From Halobacteriales archaeon QS_9_68_17 (lineage in GTDB: Archaea; Halobacteriota; Halobacteria; Halobacteriales; Natronoarchaeaceae), in contig PXSA01000016.1 in assembly GCA_003023565.1 (NCBI GenBank), forward strand, positions 1 through 44,855: a stretch of 44,855 nucleotides of DNA, given 5' to 3'. How positions within the stretch are numbered: the first letter of the stretch is position 1; every line of letters starts with the position of its first letter. Made by a program: the position numbers and the translations under genes. Shown here piece by piece: positions 26,964 through 34,182 of the stretch. The notes below the pieces were generated by a model. It saw only the letters and a program-made list of their open reading frames with translations. It was not told the origin of the DNA and did no database searches.

Positions 26964-27194
26964 ATGAACGACGCGGCAAAAATAAAGCTCCTCTCGTTCG
27001 TCGGTTTCGCCTGTATCGCCGCTGCCGGGAGCGCGGTTCTCGTCACTGGCTTCCCCGTCGCGTCCGTCGATCCGGTCGAGGTCACGGGGGGACCAGTAGC
27101 AGCGCCGCCGCTCGTCGCCCTCGTCGCCGTCGCGTTCGCGGCGGTGCGGGTCCGACAGTACCTGCACTGGAAGTTCGGCGGCCGGCGGCGGTGA
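26964..27194 (+). CDS. Small two-helix membrane protein
   Basis: A 76-residue protein with two predicted membrane helices (LLSFVGFACIAAAGSAVLV and PPLVALVAVAFAAVRV) and a basic end (WKFGGRRR). I do not recognise a family. A TATA-like CCTATTTG at about 26929-26936 is placed for a leaderless start near ATG 26964. It is divergent from the ABC genes and lies 53 bp before the enolase-like gene. Confidence 0.65.
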   Translation: MNDAAKIKLLSFVGFACIAAAGSAVLVTGFPVASVDPVEVTGGPVAAPPLVALVAVAFAAVRVRQYLHWKFGGRRR

Positions 27195-27247
27195 CCGTCC
27201 GTTCCGGAGTCGGTACGGCTTTGCCGGCTCGCCGCGGACACGTACCT

Positions 27248-28312
27248 ATGACTACCTACGACAGTATCGCCGACCTCCCGGTACGGATCGACGACATCTC
27301 GCTGACGCGCCGCGAGCGCGACACGTCGAGCGGGTTCGAGCGCGTGACGACCGAGATAGCGCTCTCCGGCGGCGGCGAGACCGGCCGCGGCGAGGACGTG
27401 ACGTACGACGCCGAGGACCACGAGGCGTTCGACGCCGCGGCCCTCGACGTTACCGGGGAGTTCACGGTCGACTCCTTCTCGTCGGTCGTCGGCGACACGG
27501 ACCTCTTCCCGGCCCGCGACCCGGAGAGGCCCGCGTCCCGGCACTACCGCCGCTGGGCCGTCGAGAGCGCGGCGCTCGACCTCGCGCTGAAGCAGGCCGG
27601 CGAGTCGCTCGGAAGCGCTCTCGGCCGGACGTACGACCCTATGAACTTCGTCGCGTCGACCCGCCTCGGCGACCCGCCGACCGCCGACCGTGTGCGCGCC
27701 CTGCTCGACGCCGTCCCGGACCTCGCGTTCAAACTCGACCCGACCTCCGACTGGGACGCCGACTTGGTCGACGAACTGGCCGACATCGCGACCGTCCGGG
27801 TGCTCGACCTGAAAGGCAAGTACGAGGGGACCACGGTCGACCAGTCGCCCGACCCGGACCTGTACCGCCTCGTCGCCGAGGGCTTTCCGGAGGCGGTGAT
27901 CGAGGACCCCGCAATAACCGACGAAACGCGACCGATCGTCGACGACGTCGCCGACCGCGTGTCGTGGGACTACCCCATCACCGGCGTCGACAGCGTCGAG
28001 TCGCTCCCGTTCGAACCGAACTGGCTGAACGTCAAGCCGTCGCGGTTCGGCTCCGTCGAGTCGCTGTTCGATACGCTCGACTACGCGGGCGAGCGGGGTA
28101 TCCGCCTCTACGGCGGCGGCCAGTTCGAACTCGGGGTCGGCCGACGGCAGATACAGGCGACCGCCTCGCTGTTCTACCCCGACGCGCCCAACGACGTGGC
28201 CCCCGGCGGCTACAACGACCCGGAGGTACCGCCGGACCTCCCGTCGAGTCCGCTCTCGCCGCCCGAGCCCGCGGCGGGGATCGCGGCGGACGACGCGAAC
28301 GCTGAACGGTAG
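27248..28312 (+). CDS. Enolase-superfamily protein (mandelate racemase/MLE-like)
   Basis: A 354-residue protein with the layout of the enolase superfamily: an N-terminal capping domain, then a barrel with AFKLDP, VRVLDLKG (likely Asp ligand and Lys), EAVIEDPAI (Glu ligand), SWDYPITG (third acidic ligand) and LNVKPSRFGSV near the end of the barrel. These enzymes abstract a proton alpha to a carboxylate. The substrate cannot be deduced, and the C-terminal 35 residues are Pro/Ala-rich and variable. ATG 27248 is preferred over a GTG 19 codons upstream, which overlaps the previous gene. No operon partner of metabolic meaning is visible. Confidence 0.8.
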   Translation: MTTYDSIADLPVRIDDISLTRRERDTSSGFERVTTEIALSGGGETGRGEDVTYDAEDHEAFDAAALDVTGEFTVDSFSSVVGDTDLFPARDPERPASRHYRRWAVESAALDLALKQAGESLGSALGRTYDPMNFVASTRLGDPPTADRVRALLDAVPDLAFKLDPTSDWDADLVDELADIATVRVLDLKGKYEGTTVDQSPDPDLYRLVAEGFPEAVIEDPAITDETRPIVDDVADRVSWDYPITGVDSVESLPFEPNWLNVKPSRFGSVESLFDTLDYAGERGIRLYGGGQFELGVGRRQIQATASLFYPDAPNDVAPGGYNDPEVPPDLPSSPLSPPEPAAGIAADDANAER

Positions 28313-28374
28313 TTCTCGGCGACCCGCGGGGCGCGAAACCGCCCTACGCGTCGGTGGTCCGGACCCTCTCGCTC

Positions 28375-28641
28375 CCGCCGCCATGGGGGCAGGAACAGGT
28401 CGTGAAGCGACCGCGTGACGTAGCCCGGCACTTCCTCGCTCGCTCTCGTCGCTCCCCGACGCGACCCATACCGACCGGGGCCGCAGCGCGTCTATCCTCG
28501 CGGACTGGGTGTCCAGTCCGCCGTCGGTCACCAGCCCCAGGTCGTACTCCTCGCCGAGCGAGTCGAGGACCCTGCTCGCGCCCGGGCGGAGCCGCACATC
28601 GGTGTAGTCGCGCGTTACCTCGTAGGCGTCCGCGACTAACC
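28375..28641 (-). pseudogene. HAD-family hydrolase remnant
   Basis: Minus-strand fragments of a haloacid-dehalogenase-like hydrolase. One frame reads VADAYEVTRDYTDV, LRPGASRVLDSLG, LGLVTDGG (motif II) and IDALRPRSVWVASGSDES; the next frame gives EVPGYVTRSLHDLFLPPW, the usual end of archaeal HAD proteins. Motif I at the N-terminus, the motif III/IV region between IDAL and SVWV, and the stop are missing, and there is a frameshift near 28435. It is dead. It begins the decayed stretch that continues to 30.4 kb. Confidence 0.7.
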
Positions 28642-28704
28642 GTCATAGCTCCGGACCCCCACCGAGCGACCAGCTATATGTCGCCGTCGCGCAAAGATGG
28701 CCCC

Positions 28705-28920
28705 GTGACGGACCGACCAGCGCGGACCGCTATCGCGAGCGCACTCGGGAACTGGCGACGCCACGCCCTCGCAGCGGCGCTGGTCGTCGCGGCCTTCGGC
28801 TTCGCCGCCCTGACCGCCTCCCGGACGGCGACGTATGGCGCGTTCCTCGTGGCGTTCGCCGTCTGGATGGGGTGGTTCGTCCTGACTGCCGTGGACGTGA
28901 TACGCGAGGCGGAGTTCTGA
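28705..28920 (+). CDS. Small two-helix membrane protein
   Basis: A 71-residue protein with two membrane helices (ALAAALVVAAFGFAALTA and GAFLVAFAVWMGWFVLTAV). I do not recognise a family. CTATATG at 28674-28680 looks like a TATA box about 28 bp before GTG 28705, which favours that start; ATG 28678 would give 80 residues but lies in the box. It is flanked by two gene remnants. Confidence 0.6.
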   Translation: MTDRPARTAIASALGNWRRHALAAALVVAAFGFAALTASRTATYGAFLVAFAVWMGWFVLTAVDVIREAEF

Positions 28921-29005
28921 GCGCCCGCCGCGGGCGCAGTCCGGATCAGTGCGTCCCGGAGACCGAGTGGGGGCCGACGAGGACGAACCCGCCCGCGAAC
29001 GTCCC

Positions 29006-29125
29006 GACGGCGTCCGCCGCGTGGAGGTGAGCCACGAGGGCGGCACCGTCGAGGTGGTCGCCGACGACGACGACGACGACCTCTCGAACGCGGTCCGCGA
29101 CGCCGGCTACGAAGTTGTCGCCTAA
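29006..29125 (+). pseudogene. C-terminal half of an HMA (CopZ-like) metal-binding domain
   Basis: About 39 codons plus stop read DGVRRVEVSHEGGTVEVV, an Asp run, LSNAVRDAGYEVVA, matching the second half of a heavy-metal-associated domain (beta2-beta3-alpha2-beta4). The first half with the metal-binding CxxC is absent upstream in every frame; the open frame only reaches GTG 28949 with unrelated residues. A remnant of a copper chaperone or P-type ATPase domain. Confidence 0.55.
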
Positions 29126-29237
29126 CCGACTAATCGCCGTCTCCGATTTCTCCGCCGCGTCCGTCCCGCAACCGCCGTACGACCTCCCTAGTCACGTCGT
29201 AACAAGGTTTATCTGACGGTGCTTTGAATATTGTGCC

Positions 29238-29657
29238 ATGGTCAAGAGCACAGTTCGATTTCCCGAGGCGGTAGTCGAGGAGATCGAAGCACTCGTCGAC
29301 GAGGGCGTCGTCGAGAGCAAATCCGAGTTCTACCGATTCTGCTCCGAGTACGTCCTCGCCCAGCGGCTCGACGACTACGAGCCCCGCACGCTCGATTTCG
29401 ACGACCTGAAGGCGGAGCTCATCGAGGATTCCGTCGGCCGCGACGAGGAGAGCGTCTCCTTCCTCGAATCCCTCCTGTTCGTCCGGAAGCAGGCGCTCCG
29501 CGGCAACGTCCGGGACGCGGAGGACTTCATCGACCACCATTACGATCCGGTCGACAGGGACGCGGTGCTTTTGGAGGAACTCCTCTCGTTCTACCGCGAG
29601 TCGGACTCCGAGTCGTCCGCTACGCCGCGGCGGTCGGTGCAGTCCGAACGGCGGTGA
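29238..29657 (+). CDS. Ribbon-helix-helix (CopG-like) DNA-binding protein
   Basis: A 139-residue protein whose N-terminus (KSTVRFPEAVVEEIEALVDE followed by SKSEFYRFCSEYVL) is a ribbon-helix-helix domain: a DNA-contacting strand and two helices. The acidic C-terminal part is helical and probably mediates assembly or partner binding. No toxin gene adjoins it, so it is more likely a regulator than an antitoxin. GTTTATC at about 29205-29211, some 29 bp before ATG 29238, points to a leaderless start. Confidence 0.8.
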   Translation: MVKSTVRFPEAVVEEIEALVDEGVVESKSEFYRFCSEYVLAQRLDDYEPRTLDFDDLKAELIEDSVGRDEESVSFLESLLFVRKQALRGNVRDAEDFIDHHYDPVDRDAVLLEELLSFYRESDSESSATPRRSVQSERR

Positions 29658-29688
29658 CCGCCGCTCCGGCGACCGTCACACGGCGCTC

Positions 29689-30448
29689 TCAGTCGTCGCC
29701 GACCTCGTCACCCACCGGTTCGAGCGTCGGCGCTGTCGGAAGCGTCCAGCCGTAGTTGACCGCCGCCATCCGCGTGCCGACCGTCACGGCGGCGGGGGCA
29801 GCCGCCGCGGTGCTGTCGGACCCGGCGACGGTCGCGACTACCCAGTACGCGGTGCCGCCGAGCACCACGGGGCTCGCGTAGCAGTCCTCGAACAGGACGA
29901 AGGCGACCGGTCGAGCGGGACGTCCGCGAACCCGCCGACGCTCCCGTTCCGCACGCACTCGGCCCCGTCTCGACCGACCCGGGGCAGTCCAGGGAGAACA
30001 GCCGGACGTTTGACGCTCCGGGGTTCCGGTCGAAGGCGGCCGCCCGGGCAGTCCAACCCGTCCGCGCAGTCGCCGACGAACTGGAGGAAGTCGACACCAC
30101 GCTCGAACAGCGCGGCGAGCTCCGTTACCGGGACCACGTCGTACGTCTCCACCTCGGTCGAGTCAGGGCCGTGGCGTCGGTAGAGCGCCGCAGCGCGGTC
30201 GCGGACCGACCGCCGCGACGGGTCCGTTGCAGACGACGACCACTCGTCCGGCACCGTCGTTCCACCGTGTTCGGGACTCGGACCGACGTTACAGGTCTCG
30301 CCTACCGTGCCGCTTTCGGACCGATCGGGACTTCGGCGTGCGTAGTCGTGGTGCGAACGCACTCTAATCGTTCATCGATAAGCCACGAGTCGTTTGCATC
30401 GCCGCCTCCTGCCAGTAGGAGTTCCCCGGCATCGATCCCTTCATTCAT
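29689..30448 (-). pseudogene. CHAT-like (caspase-fold) protein, multiply frameshifted
   Basis: From ATG 30448, preceded by GTTAATCG at a promoter-like 27 bp, the minus strand encodes MNEGIDAGELLLAGGG, then in successive frames VVVVCNGPVAAV, RDRAAALYRRHG, ELAALFERGVDFLQFVGDC, VRLFSLDCPGSVETG, ECVRNGSVGGFADV and RPVAFVLFEDCYASP, ending at 29689. Joined, these follow the order of haloarchaeal CHAT-domain proteins (an FxxxVGHxxDG-like core, a strand ending near Cys, then GS-VGG). The His of the usual VGH core reads Asp (VGD). At least four frame changes are needed, so it is inactive. The CHAT assignment is from pattern memory. Confidence 0.55.
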
Positions 30449-30527
30449 GCTACCCCGCCGTAGCCCCAGTCATCGATTAACTATCGGACATCTACGATAA
30501 AAACGCGGCGAAGTCCCCTGTCATACG

Positions 30528-30560
30528 CTACCGCTTTTCCGGCTGTTCAACGTTGTTCAA
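30528..30560 (-). repeat. Chorismate mutase 3'-end copy, outermost
   Basis: Read on the minus strand, these 33 bp encode LNNVEQPEKR and a TAG stop, against LNKVEQRESR-TAG in the chorismate mutase gene. It matches that gene end at 26 of 33 bases by my alignment. Similarity stops at the stop codon. It lies about 60 bp upstream of the first toxin-antitoxin promoter. Confidence 0.7.
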
Positions 30561-30651
30561 CTAAGTGAAATCCGTAGTGCGCTTACGGGAAAACGATCCT
30601 CGTGGGTAATAGTGGGTAAGGCTTATCCAGAAGTGAGTCGTAGCCGATGAC

Positions 30652-30891
30652 ATGACGGAAGTGGATGCTCTCGACCTACGAACCAACGAGACCGACGACC
30701 GAGGTCGAATCTACCTCGGGACAGAGTACGCGAACAAGCGCGTGACCGTCGCCGTCGTCGAAGTCGAGTCTGACCGACCCGACGAGGACGAATTAGCCGC
30801 CGCGTACCGCGAGGCTTCCGAGAGCGCCGACCATCTGGCTGAGGGGTGGAAGGAGGCGTCTGACGAGGCGTGGAACGGACTCGATGAATGA
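30652..30891 (+). CDS. Antitoxin of a MazF-type module
   Basis: A 79-residue acidic protein. The first half (TDDRGRIYLGTEYANKRVTV) looks like an AbrB/SpoVT-type strand-loop-strand DNA-binding segment; the second half is a charged helical tail (SESADHLAEGWKEASDEAW) suited to wrapping a toxin. It overlaps the MazF-like gene by ATGA. GCTTATCC at about 30621-30628, 28 bp before the ATG, is a likely TATA box for the pair. Function is inferred mainly from the partner. Confidence 0.75.
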   Translation: MTEVDALDLRTNETDDRGRIYLGTEYANKRVTVAVVEVESDRPDEDELAAAYREASESADHLAEGWKEASDEAWNGLDE

Positions 30892-31241
30892 GCGATGATA
30901 CCGAGGTTCGGCGTGGCGATGTCGTAGTCGTTCGTCTCGACCCTGCCGAAGGCCATGAGATGGAAAAGACTCGACCTGCGGCGATCGTGCAAAACGACAC
31001 TGGAAACCGCAACTCCAGTACGACCATCGTTGCTCCTGTGACAGGTACGCATCGAGGCTACCCGTTCGAGGTGCTGGTCGAAGAGGACGGGTCACCGTTC
31101 GAGAAGGATTCCTCGGTTCGCCTCGACCAGATCCGCGTCGTCTCCATCGAAAAGCGGATTCACTCGGTTGTCGGGAGTCTGAGCGAGCCGACCATAGCCA
31201 GGGTGGACGAAGCACTGACACTGAGTCTCGGGTTAGATTGA
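30888..31241 (+). CDS. MazF/PemK-family toxin (endoribonuclease)
   Basis: A 117-residue PemK/MazF fold protein. It has the N-terminal RRGDVVVVRLDPAEGHEMEK and the conserved KTRPAAIVQND, then TTIVAPVTGTH and SSVRLDQIRVVSIEKRI, the strands around the RNA-cleaving site. MazF enzymes cut mRNA at short motifs when free of antitoxin. It forms a pair with the upstream acidic gene (4-bp overlap). The module sits between two copies of the chorismate mutase gene end. Length is normal and no damage is seen. Confidence 0.88.
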   Translation: MSDDTEVRRGDVVVVRLDPAEGHEMEKTRPAAIVQNDTGNRNSSTTIVAPVTGTHRGYPFEVLVEEDGSPFEKDSSVRLDQIRVVSIEKRIHSVVGSLSEPTIARVDEALTLSLGLD

Positions 31242-31280
31242 GTCACCGGTTTCCGGGGCGACTACACCTCCGACCCCCGT

Positions 31281-31322
31281 CTATCGATCTTCGCGTGATG
31301 CCCTTTGGGAAACCTTGTTCAG
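31281..31322 (-). repeat. Diverged chorismate mutase 3'-end copy
   Basis: On the minus strand, 42 bp encode LNKVSQRASREDR and a TAG stop. LNKV-QR-SR is shared with the chorismate mutase end, with three extra codons before the stop. At base level only ACCTTGTTCA and the CTATCGA at the stop are clearly conserved, so this copy is weaker than the others. It separates the MazF module from the next gene. Confidence 0.4.
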
Positions 31323-31515
31323 GTCTTGAGATGGTGTTACAGATTCCGCATAGATTGCCGCATTTCTTCTTCGATGGCGCAGTAACACGAAACCCCACTA
31401 CTCCGAGAGGACGGCAGGTGTGCGTCGTATCTCCCGGGACTGTTTCAGCGTAACCGTATCTCGACGTCTATCATGAGTTGACCGGTTACACTCTTTTGTC
31501 TGATTCTCTAACGGC

Positions 31516-31941
31516 CTACGCGACAATAACGTCAGAATAAATCTCTCTGAACGACATTACGTCCAAGAAGGAGTCGGATCGAGGTGCTTGGCTCTCCCAT
31601 CCAGCATCGTCGGACTTTTCGAGCTGGTGAAATATATCCAAGAAGAATTCTCTGACTTCGGCGTGAGCATCGTCATACGTCGTCGAAAACGCCGTCTTCG
31701 GACTGGAGAGCGGGATGGAAACGATGTGGATTCCCGATTCGACCTCTACCACAGCGAACCGATTTTGGGTGTTTTCCCGCTGAAGACTTAGTAGCTCGTA
31801 TAGTCGAAGAAAGCGGTACAGGTGGTTGTATCCTGTAATCTCTTGACCGTCTCCACGCGTTGTGAAATAGACGGCGTCTGGGGCAAAGGCCGCTTCGACC
31901 CAAGTGCGGTCAACGTGGTCGAGCTCAATTGAGAAACTCAT
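31516..31941 (-). CDS. Uncharacterised protein in the cassette array
   Basis: A 141-residue soluble protein that I do not recognise. It starts MSFSIELDHVDRTWVEAAF and has mixed alpha/beta character, with aromatic-rich helices (YNHLYRFLRLYELLSL, REFFLDIFHQLEK) and no cysteine. Base composition is lower in GC than the core genes around the window. An AT-rich TATATA lies at about 31956-31963, rather close to the ATG. It lies between two chorismate mutase end copies, so it may be cargo of a small element. Confidence 0.6.
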   Translation of the reverse strand: MSFSIELDHVDRTWVEAAFAPDAVYFTTRGDGQEITGYNHLYRFLRLYELLSLQRENTQNRFAVVEVESGIHIVSIPLSSPKTAFSTTYDDAHAEVREFFLDIFHQLEKSDDAGWESQAPRSDSFLDVMSFREIYSDVIVA

Positions 31942-32073
31942 CGATTTGCAACTAGTATATAGAGAGTGACAGACAAAACCGTTTGGAGAGGCTTCAGCGA
32001 TTGGTCACCGGTTATCGGTCACCGATTCCGTATCAGGGGTTCGGAAAGCGACTTCGAAGAAATACTTGAAGTC

Positions 32074-32106
32074 TACCGCTTATTACGTTGCTCGACCTTG
32101 TTCAAC
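32074..32106 (-). repeat. Chorismate mutase 3'-end copy, middle
   Basis: On the minus strand it encodes LNKVEQRNKR and a TAG stop, with ATCGAG (Ile-Glu) before it as in the real gene (IELNKVEQR). 25 of 33 bases match the chorismate mutase end, and the match continues 6 bp beyond. The open minus frame extends upstream about 48 more codons to a TGA near 32248, without a start codon. Between 31942 and 32296 I see no intact gene. Confidence 0.75.
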
Positions 32107-32296
32107 TCGATAGAATCCACCATACGAGACAGTGCAGAGAAATCGACACTCGCTCCGATCTCGGCTGTCACACAGTTTCGAACGGCTCCATCGAAATTCT
32201 CAAATTGAGATAGGATTGGTAAGCGTGTTGAATAGAGGGCGCAAGTCGGTCAGACGGGCTCCCAGTGTATTGACAACCTAGTTCCTTAATGGGCTG

Positions 32297-32839
32297 CTAT
32301 TCGATGTATCTAGCAGGGGCTGAGAGGCCAAATTCTTCGGTTGTTTCCCCTACGATCCCCTTTGTGGTATAGATGTCTGGTTTGTAGTATAGTTCGTGGG
32401 TAACGTCGCGTTCGTCTCGGAGGTGTTCCCTGACTCGGTTGACATCGTGCCGTTCGAAGTAGTTGGGTGTGTAGACTGTGAGGAGGTAGTCGTCGTACAT
32501 TGGCAGTTCCTCGTATCCGAATGCGGTCATCGCCTTCACCGCCCAAATGATACCTGCCTCCGCGTCAGCGAGAAGCTCAGGCCATAACTGTTCGATACGA
32601 TCTGCTGACCCTGTAACTTGCCACTTGCCGATTGTTTTCTTCTTTTCCAGTGCTTCGCGGTCGATCTCTCGAACAGCCTCGCTATCCGCTGGTGGCAGAT
32701 CATCTGACTTAACCTCTTCAGGCCGAGTCACATTGTAATCGGTGAAATAGTCGTCGCCCCCGATTTTCGGGGAGTCACTCACGTCTCGACTACGTAGCCA
32801 ATACTGCTCTGTCTCGGTGATTTCAAGCGGAGACTGCAT
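32297..32839 (-). CDS. DUF1917-like protein (putative phosphothreonine lyase domain)
   Basis: A 180-residue protein. YWLRSRDVSDSPK, GKWQVTGSADRIEQLWPELL, GIIWAVKAMTAF, DYLLTVYTPNYFERHDVNRV and LYYKPDIYTTKGI follow the order of DUF1917/BLES03 proteins, whose haloarchaeal members are named putative phosphothreonine lyase domain proteins. No activity is proven for the archaeal proteins. I start at ATG 32839, where the family-like sequence begins; the frame stays open to 33079 but the extra 80 residues look non-coding. It lies on the low-GC segment with the PIN module, between two chorismate mutase end copies. The 286 bp from 32840 to 33125 otherwise hold only AT-rich DNA (for example 32925-32950), perhaps a promoter. 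Confidence 0.7.
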   Translation of the reverse strand: MQSPLEITETEQYWLRSRDVSDSPKIGGDDYFTDYNVTRPEEVKSDDLPPADSEAVREIDREALEKKKTIGKWQVTGSADRIEQLWPELLADAEAGIIWAVKAMTAFGYEELPMYDDYLLTVYTPNYFERHDVNRVREHLRDERDVTHELYYKPDIYTTKGIVGETTEEFGLSAPARYIE

Positions 32840-33125
32840 CGTCAATTCCGTTTCAACGTCCGGCGAGGTTGAACGACAATGCTCGCCATGCGGAGTGAAA
32901 GTGAAACGATACTCGTGGAGCCTACTATGGTACTTTTTTACTAGTATTCGACAGATAACGAACCAACCCCCTGTATGCAACGTTTTCTTATTATCGGATA
33001 CTCCAGGAACCTCAATTGCCGCGTTAGAACACTCTTTTGTCGTCATCACGTGTGTCTTATCATTCGATATGAATTTCAACAGAGACAGCAGAACGGCCCG
33101 TTATAGGTCGTTATGTCGGATCGGA

Positions 33126-33650
33126 TTAATCAGTATCGCGTTGCCGTCGAAGTGTGGCCTTTGCGCGCTCGACGTAGGAGTTCGACGACCAACTGCGAGC
33201 AACACTCATCTCGGTCAGGAATGCCTCGGCAGCGTCGGGTGAGATTGCGCCGTTGCGAACCAGCGCGGTGAGGAGGATCGGTGTCGTGACGAGGCGTGTC
33301 TCGGCCAGCGAGGCGTGGACGAGTGCGAGTCGATTGAACTCGTCACAGAGCAGTTGCACGGCATCGATCTCGTTAGCCAACATGACCGCTGCGTTCTCGC
33401 CGTCGTCCAGTGGGAACGTGTCGTCCAGTTCCACGGAACGCACCTCGAACGCGGAGCGACGGTCGAGAACCGCTCTCGCCCCTTCACTGGAAGAGTCGTC
33501 GTAGGACGCCGTCTCGGTGAGTTCGTCGACGACCTGCTCTGGGACGACCACGGTGTGCGAATCGAGGAGGGGGTCGAGGGGGTTCGGCGAGTGATCTGTG
33601 ACGGTTCCGAGGCTCACGAGGGCTGACGTGTCGGCGACGATCAATACCAT
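33126..33650 (-). CDS. PIN-domain toxin (ribonuclease)
   Basis: A 174-residue PIN domain. Acidic metal-site residues appear in LIVADTSALVSLG (first Asp), the Glu of VVDELTE, the Asp/Glu of LDDGENAAVMLANE, and the Asp of LLCDEFNRL, as in VapC-like RNases. It starts directly after the stop of the RHH gene (no spacing), the usual antitoxin-first order. It is somewhat longer than minimal VapC (about 130 residues). Probably cleaves tRNA or rRNA when unrestrained; target unknown. Confidence 0.85.
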   Translation of the reverse strand: MVLIVADTSALVSLGTVTDHSPNPLDPLLDSHTVVVPEQVVDELTETASYDDSSSEGARAVLDRRSAFEVRSVELDDTFPLDDGENAAVMLANEIDAVQLLCDEFNRLALVHASLAETRLVTTPILLTALVRNGAISPDAAEAFLTEMSVARSWSSNSYVERAKATLRRQRDTD

Positions 33651-33971
33651 TTACGAGTCGGCCAGCTCCTCCGCGACCTCGTCCACGAACTCGTCGCTCA
33701 ACTGCTCTTTCAGCAGTCGGAAGTTGGCGGCCTCTTCGTGCCCGACGAGGTCTTTCAGTTCCTCGAACGTGATGTCGTCATCGTAGTAGGCGTCCGCGAT
33801 CTCCTGTTTCACCTCGTCGGAGTGCGCGGCGTCCCGCAGATACTCTCGAAGCGCGGAGATGAGAATGTCTGTCCGATCCGTCTCGAGCACCGCAGCGAGC
33901 GCGTCGGCCCGATCTACCAGCCCCCCCGGTGCGCGGAACTGGACGCGCTTCTTTTCTGACCCGGATCTCAT
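33651..33971 (-). CDS. Ribbon-helix-helix antitoxin partnering the PIN toxin
   Basis: A 106-residue protein. KKRVQFRAPGGLVDRADALA and DRTDILISALREYL form a ribbon-helix-helix; the acidic C-terminal half (EELKDLVGHEEAANFRLLK and the rest) would bind the toxin. The PIN gene starts at the next base after its stop. I start at ATG 33971 rather than the upstream in-frame codon at 34010, because the extension (SVLPLHSQCTH) is unlike the family. First gene of the second toxin-antitoxin module, nearest to chorismate mutase. Confidence 0.82.
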   Translation of the reverse strand: MRSGSEKKRVQFRAPGGLVDRADALAAVLETDRTDILISALREYLRDAAHSDEVKQEIADAYYDDDITFEELKDLVGHEEAANFRLLKEQLSDEFVDEVAEELADS

Positions 33972-34149
33972 GTGTGTACATTGTGAGTGTAGGGGCAAAA
34001 CGCTTGCCATTTTGTCGCTACCTCATCCTTCGGAGACACCAGGAGGAGATATGGTGTTTTTTATCGACCCCGAATCGAAAGAACAGCTATCGGAAAACTA
34101 TCTTGAGGACTAAACAACCCTCATACGACTTGTATTGCTGGATTTCGAG

Positions 34150-34182
34150 CTATCGACTCTCCCGCTGTTCGACCTTGTTCAA
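34150..34182 (-). repeat. Chorismate mutase gene end, reference copy of the repeat
   Basis: The last ten codons and TAG stop of the chorismate mutase gene (LNKVEQRESR-stop). Copies at 32074-32106 and 30528-30560, and a weaker one at 31281-31322, lie in the same orientation. The unit contains two near-identical TGTTC(A/G)A half-sites 10 bp apart. Confidence 0.75.

Noticed and set aside
31238-31453. 71-codon plus-strand frame after the MazF gene
   Set aside because: Overlaps a repeat copy, atypical composition, no start signal.
31966-32208. 80-codon plus-strand frame starting at GTG
   Set aside because: It runs through the repeat copy in antisense, has no recognisable features and no promoter at the right spacing.
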